Assembly (NCBI GenBank): GCA_002286855.1
Contig: NRSV01000023.1
Location: 310,001-374,000 of the forward strand
DNA from: Bipolaris cookei
Lineage: Eukaryota > Ascomycota > Dothideomycetes > Pleosporales > Pleosporaceae
Direction: 5' to 3'
Length of the DNA stretch: 64,000 nucleotides
The first letter of the stretch is position 1, and each line of letters starts with the position of its first letter. Below, in pieces: positions 59,339 through 64,000 of this stretch. The position numbers were made by a program, and so were the translations under genes. The notes beneath the pieces are model-generated. The model saw nothing but the letters and a program-made list of their open reading frames with translations. It had not been told where the DNA came from and ran no database searches.

Positions 59339-59674
59339 CTTGGAGATGAAGTGGTGTATCACTCAAGGAAAACTGGCCACGTCGGCGATTGAAATAAAAA
59401 GACGATGGATTGAGTACAAAGAAGCTCTTGATATAATATTTGGAGGAACTGAGTGCCCATTCCAGTACTGAAGAGTATTCAATACTTATACCTCGCAGAA
59501 ACAAACACCCCATGGCACAACCCCTCTTGGGGTCCCCTTGAGCCCGAAGAATAGAGCCGACTGTACTTTAAAAGACGAAAAGAAACCCCAGCAGTGTTTC
59601 CATGCTCCTCCTTCCAGTTACGAATGTCTTCCTTGCAGTTTCACTACGTACAATCGGACCGTTCTTAACAACAT
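59339..59674. other. Promoter region of the P450 gene
   Basis: AT-containing upstream sequence with a TATAATATT block near 59430-59440. No gene recognised. Confidence 0.45.
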
Positions 59675-59859
59675 CCACACATGGGCAAAACGGTTTTTTG
59701 GAAAACAAGTTAAGCAGAAGTTAGCGTACCAAATTCATTTTTAGCCAATCAAACAGAGGTTTTCAACAACAAAATTTCCTCTGATTGGTAGAACCAAAAT
59801 TTGGTACGCTAACTTCTGCTTAACCTGTTTTCTAAAAAACCCGTTTTGCCCATGTATGG
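59675..59859. mobile_element. 185-bp foldback (MITE-like) element
   Basis: Two arms, 59675-59735 and 59798-59859, are reverse complements over about 60 bp with few mismatches; the outer part reads ACATGGGCAAAACGG and the inner part GTTAAGCAGAAGTTAGCGTA. The 62-bp centre is also partly self-complementary (CCAATCA...TGATTGG). No coding capacity. No clear target-site duplication was found, so the superfamily is not assigned. Size and structure fit a non-autonomous DNA transposon. Confidence 0.85.
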
Positions 59860-62665
59860 CAATATCAACCTGACCACGTCTGTGCATACCCATAGCCACG
59901 AGGCAAATCAAAGCCCCGAAGGGACTAAGAGACGTTTAACGTTTGGTAAACCAATGCAGGGTCTCTGATGGCAAAATGACATGTGGTTTGTTGAGATTTG
60001 CCTCCCCCTTTGACCAGGGTTGTCTGTCCACGAAGATCGGGCCTTGTGCTCGCAACGAGTCTGCCGTTGGCAATGCTAGCTCTCTTTGTCAGCCTTAACA
60101 GGATCCGATTGAGCTGTGGGGGATTGGGAATAAGCATGACAAGGATTGGATAATCATCTTCAAAAGCAGACAAGATGTGCGAGAAGACCATGAAGACAAG
60201 CAATTGCCGTGCATCTGAGCTGCTTGAACGTTGTCTTGAGGCTCGTTCACCAAAAATGCAAAAATTTTCGTACGCACACTCTCCTTGTGCATAGGGCTCC
60301 CTTGAAAACGGTCTTGGATCGTTGGCGGTGCATTGGAGCCTCACTCATTAGGCCATGGTAGGTCACTACCTAATCAACGCATCTCATCTCCTCCCATAAA
60401 ACACCAGCACGTCCCCATACTCGAAGTGTATTTTATACTAGGTCTGACTAGTGTTTTCTCTCTCTTATATGAATGCGCAGATCGAAGCACCTCCCCAGAC
60501 AGCCAAGACAAGATGAACAGCACATTACATAATGAATTAGATAGGCTCTCGTCGATACTGCGAATTCACCTTTTGATAAGCCAGAATGTTTTACATCTGC
60601 ATATAAGAAGCAATCGGAAGAGAGGAATGGGAATTCGAAACTAGTTCCGAGACCAGGTGACAACAAACAGTGGTTATTCTCAGAAATGTCCTCAAACTTA
60701 CGACTAACTCCTATTAGACTCCAATCTGTCTTTCAGATGTCGCTGGCGTGTTTCTCTAAAACTGACCTAGCGTGAGCTAGTCTATCAGCCCTTGAATATG
60801 GAAAATAAGAGCTTAGAGCTACACTAGTCAGGAGGGGGGAACAAGGACAAGGGTCAAGTGTTTGACATCTAAGCTGCGTAAGTGCTAGGAGTAATATAGA
60901 GTTCTAGTAACTGAAAACCTGATTCAGCATGCAAGTGATCGTGGGGATCGAAGAAAAAAAAAGTCGATGATATTTCCGTTCCGTTAATGCTTACAGATAT
61001 GCACGAGGGCTTCCCGTATTTTGCAACAGTCGGAGAATACTCCGCACAGGACGGGTCGTAACGCTCGCCTGAACTTGGTAGCTTTCAATGCACATCGCAG
61101 ACACTTTGATCACCGCTGCATCCGACCGTTGTTCGTGTAAGATTTTTGTTCGCCTCACCTCGCCGTCTGCTGACTTATGCCCAACCTCTGCCTATCAGAA
61201 CCATGGGCACAAAACAGTCAGGGTGCAAATGCGTATGGGTGTTGGAGGCGACCTTCTTCATCTGGCTGGATCTGGGTGGCTTTAGATGTTAATAGAGTTT
61301 AGCCTCACGTCACTGACTCCGAATATTGCTTTTGTATGAATAGAAAAGTGGCAATACCTACCAGACTAAAAAAAGGACCGTTGGACCAGAAACCAGCCAA
61401 TTGGGTCGGACGATAGAAATAGACACATTTCGATATAGTCAGCCCGATGACCGTAAAGTCGTTCTCCCCTTCCTTCGCCTCCAGGAATATATCACCCAAA
61501 TGGTAAATCATCCGAAAGCCCCAACCCCCCATACACCCCCAACTGCCGGTTGCCTTCACAGATAGATCAGCGCTCTCTCATCACGGCAGTCAGTACCCTC
61601 TCTTCCTCTCTCCACGTTTCGAAAAAAGGAAAGTGCATGCGAAACATGCGTCATGAGTGTCGCAACAACTCTTCCTACACCCACTCCAGCTTACTACCAA
61701 TGACACATATGAGAAAACAAACCAAACCAAACCAAATCAAACTTTGATCACTAAAGACGTAAATGAAAAATACGTCCCCATCACAATGCAATCGCCATCG
61801 GCAATTGCAAGTGATAAGTGCATGAGATGCGTATACACGCTATTGTACTTGGTGTTGCCGTGGAGTAAAGGCGGAAATACAACCGACCCGTGTCCATCCC
61901 CCTCCTTCCAGCACAACGGAACCATGGTGGCGCTGGCACCGATTGGGTTGCCGTATCACATATTCTGGGGATCTTGTACTAGAGGAATGGTATAGGGTTA
62001 TGGTAAGATGAGAAAAGAAAAAGTTTAATATGCAGTTCCGGGGCGTCACCATGTTGTGCGTACGGCCCGCCCTTCCCGAGTATTTCTGACTGACGGAGGG
62101 GATGGAGAGAGTTTGGAGTGTAACGAGAGGTGTATAGAAAAAGGGGGTTTGGGGTGGAAGGAGATATGGGAGGGATTGAGGGATGAGTAGCTGGAAGGTG
62201 GAATCGAGATATGTATGACTGGTGATAGGTTTTGATAACGTGGGGTTTTGCAATCGAACCAGGGTTGAAGAACGTGATCGCCCGTTCTTTTTGGGTGCTG
62301 AGGGGAGGGTGATATGTACGTGTTGTTCATCGGTATTATACTACGGTGCTTTGTGATGATTGCCTGTGTTCTGTCTTGTCTTTCACGCCGCTATTGTAAT
62401 GGGCTGAACGCCCTTCGCTTCTTGTCCTTGTCTACGACCTCGTTTGCTCTGCTTGCCCACACACCAACTTTTCAGCAAAAAAATCATCGAAATTCGTCGG
62501 TAATCCATCAGATCTAGGAGTAACACGTCGCGAGAAATCGATTTACGCCACCTCTAACGTGTGCAGCCCTCTCGTTGAGGTGCTAAAGGGGGTATTGTCG
62601 ATTTTCTTGCGACGTATTCAGAATGCGAAAATCTTCGGGAACGCACTGACCTTCCCGACGACTAA
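59860..62665. other. Gene-poor region, no supported gene
   Basis: 2.8 kb with only short frames. A minus frame at 59925-60344 is open for 139 codons but has no ATG at its start and no recognisable domain. Several in-frame stops break every other candidate. It may be decayed repeat or subtelomere-like DNA; base composition was not computed. Confidence 0.45.
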
Positions 62666-63160
62666 GGGCTTGTTCGATTCAGCTGTTTGCGGCTGCGTTT
62701 TGCGTTTTGCGTTTTGCGTTTTACTAACTGGATATAGAGCTACGTTTTGGAAACGCTGTTGGAAACGCTGTAGTGTTCGGTAAAACGCGCGTTTTTGAGG
62801 CATCAATCCTTGCTACGTTTTGTTAACGTGGCACTAATAGAAGAAGCCCTGTCTGACGCCTACTTTACTCTTGTTTTTCGCTTTATTAGGAAAGGACAAA
62901 ACGCGATTTCAAGACGTACCTCTGGATCTCCAGCTGGATTTCGCGTCTGTGTTTTTGGTCACGTGACTATCAAATTTGGTGGTTTTGATGGTGATTCTGG
63001 AGGTTCTGATGGACAAGCTACATCACCTGACCAGTTTTTTCACCGGCTATCCATATCTGGATAAGCCCAACCGCAACGCTGGCCAGCCCCCCCTTGTTGA
63101 GGCTTTATGCCTCAATAGGTATCAAAAACGCAAACGCAAAACGCAGAACCGAACAGGCCC
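62666..63160. mobile_element. Tourist/PIF-Harbinger-like MITE
   Basis: The ends are inverted repeats: left GGGCTTGTTCGATTC and right (reverse complement) GGGCCTGTTCGGTTC. Both are followed by TGCGTTTTGCG, after 13 extra bases on the left. The 495-bp element is flanked on each side by TAA (62663-62665 and 63161-63163), the classical 3-bp target duplication of PIF/Harbinger and Tourist elements, whose ends also begin GGGC/GGCC-TTGTT. No transposase is encoded; the one open frame (89 codons, 62795-63064) is not recognised. The element is therefore non-autonomous. Confidence 0.8.
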
Positions 63161-63163
63161 TAA

Positions 63164-63737
63164 TAGAGAGACAACAATACGGAAACAAAAACAATAGAAA
63201 AAAACCAGCAAAAAACAAAAACAACTCAAACGCTAAGACAGTCTTTGCTCGCTGCGGCACCATACCAAAATTGAGAGAGTTACTCGTTAAAACTTGAGAG
63301 GAAGACTCACTAAAAGTGAACGAGAGAGCTACTCATTAAAACTAGATAGAGTTAATTACTCTTTAAACGAAATAGTCGAAATTTTTCTTTTCCCCTAAAA
63401 GAGCCTGCTGGAGGATTGCCTAGCTATCTAACATCTCTTTCCGTTACCAAATTGCTCTTTAGAAACAGGCGTCTAGTAAGCAATAGCTATTGCTTAACTA
63501 GACAAAGGCTGAAGCACCATAGTCACACTTTACACCTAAAATTCCCAATTGTAAATAAACCCCCTAGAACGGCTTATGGCCAAAGTCTTACATAGTCACT
63601 GACTGCATATAGATTCTAATGAAACAATAGTAATAATAATAACGTAAAGCACCACCGAGCCGGCCACTTTTTCTTGGCATTGCGAACTTCATGTACGAAA
63701 CAATATGCATCAACAACATAAGGATTTTCTAACTTAG
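63164..63737. other. AT-rich repeat-like sequence
   Basis: Holds two or three degenerate copies of a GAGAGNTACTCNTTAAAACT-type unit (63274-63370) and no gene. It may be the flank or terminal part of the transposon relic that follows. Confidence 0.45.
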
Positions 63738-64000
63738 CGAGAAGGTAGAATTATTCTAGCTCTTCAGTCCTTTTGTACAGGCAAATTTAAGACTATAAAA
63801 CGCGCTGCTGCTGCCTATAATATACCTTTTCAGCGCCTTTCTGATCGGCTTAACAAAATTACTTTTCGGCCTCAAGTAACCCAAACTGCCGCAAGCTTAC
63901 TATAACTGAAGAGCAGACAGTTGTACGGTGTATATGCTTCTTCGTACTATGCAGAGATGTGGATGCGTCCTTTGTAGATGATGAATGGTGGGGTAGCGTA
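63738..64000 (+). pseudogene. Relic of a Fot/pogo-type transposase N-terminus
   Basis: Reading from 63738, the frame gives REGRIILALQSFCTGKFKT and then IKRAAAAYNIPFQRLSDRLN, which matches the psq-type helix-turn-helix start of fungal pogo/Fot1 transposases (pattern RI-LAL-A...G---SI--AA--YNVP-STL-DR). A stop lies just upstream, and another (TAA) ends the frame at 63905. The likely continuation TITEEQTVVR appears in a different frame from about 63896. The gene is thus frameshifted and truncated by the window edge. It is probably inactive. Confidence 0.6.

Noticed and set aside
59925..60344. 139-codon minus-strand frame
   Set aside because: It begins without ATG and matches no family I know. 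It may be a relic, but there is not enough to call it.
62240..62275. tRNA-like TTCGATT segment on the minus strand
   Set aside because: The flanking bases do not pair as a T stem, and no acceptor or anticodon arm can be found. No tRNA was found anywhere in the window.

Overview
This window is nuclear DNA of a filamentous ascomycete, most likely a dothideomycete of the Pleosporales type. Direct evidence: many genes carry short (48-79 bp) GT-AG introns, often with CTAAC/CTGA-like branch points, and the gene set includes a PDR-type ABC transporter, a hydrophobin, a cytochrome P450, mitochondrial SerRS, Spb4 and Dgk1. The genus is not determined. Exon coordinates were worked out by hand from reading frames and splice signals.

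Layout. 0.4-4.4 kb: mitochondrial seryl-tRNA synthetase and a BTB/POZ protein (both +). 5.6-10.5 kb: three secreted or surface products. These are a Kex2-processed repeat peptide precursor (-), a small protein with signal peptide and GPI-like tail (+), and a glycine-rich hydrophobin (+). 11-18.3 kb: housekeeping genes, namely a UBE2G1-type ubiquitin-conjugating enzyme (-), CTP-dependent diacylglycerol kinase (-), DEAD-box helicase Spb4 (+) and an F-box-like protein (-). 19-24.5 kb: a TDT/Ssu1-type transporter (+), a secreted NAQ-repeat protein (-) and a multi-spanning membrane glycoprotein (-). 25-33 kb: a small four-exon protein with an internal duplication (+), a secreted aldose 1-epimerase (-), a degenerate zinc-finger-like protein (-) and a CodA-like amidohydrolase (-). 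33.5-46 kb: a SWIB-domain chromatin remodelling subunit (+), a YANK/STK32-type kinase (-) and a TAPT1/Emp65-family ER membrane protein (+), the last two separated by a 4.4-kb divergent gap. 49.7-59.3 kb: a PDR ABC transporter (+), a disordered nuclear-type protein (+) and an intronless P450 (-). 59.4-64 kb: no intact gene, but a 185-bp foldback element, a 495-bp Tourist/PIF-Harbinger-like MITE flanked by TAA, and a broken Fot/pogo-type transposase start running into the window end.

Most genes are unrelated housekeeping or surface genes, and no classical biosynthetic cluster is visible. The most interesting item is the spliced 348-residue precursor at 5583-6678. After a signal peptide it has eight Lys-Arg sites, every one followed by Asp, releasing up to eight peptides in several related families. 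One peptide is encoded twice with an identical protein sequence. There is no UstYa-type oxidase or tyrosinase beside it, so it fits the Kex2-processed repeat protein class better than a dikaritin RiPP cluster.
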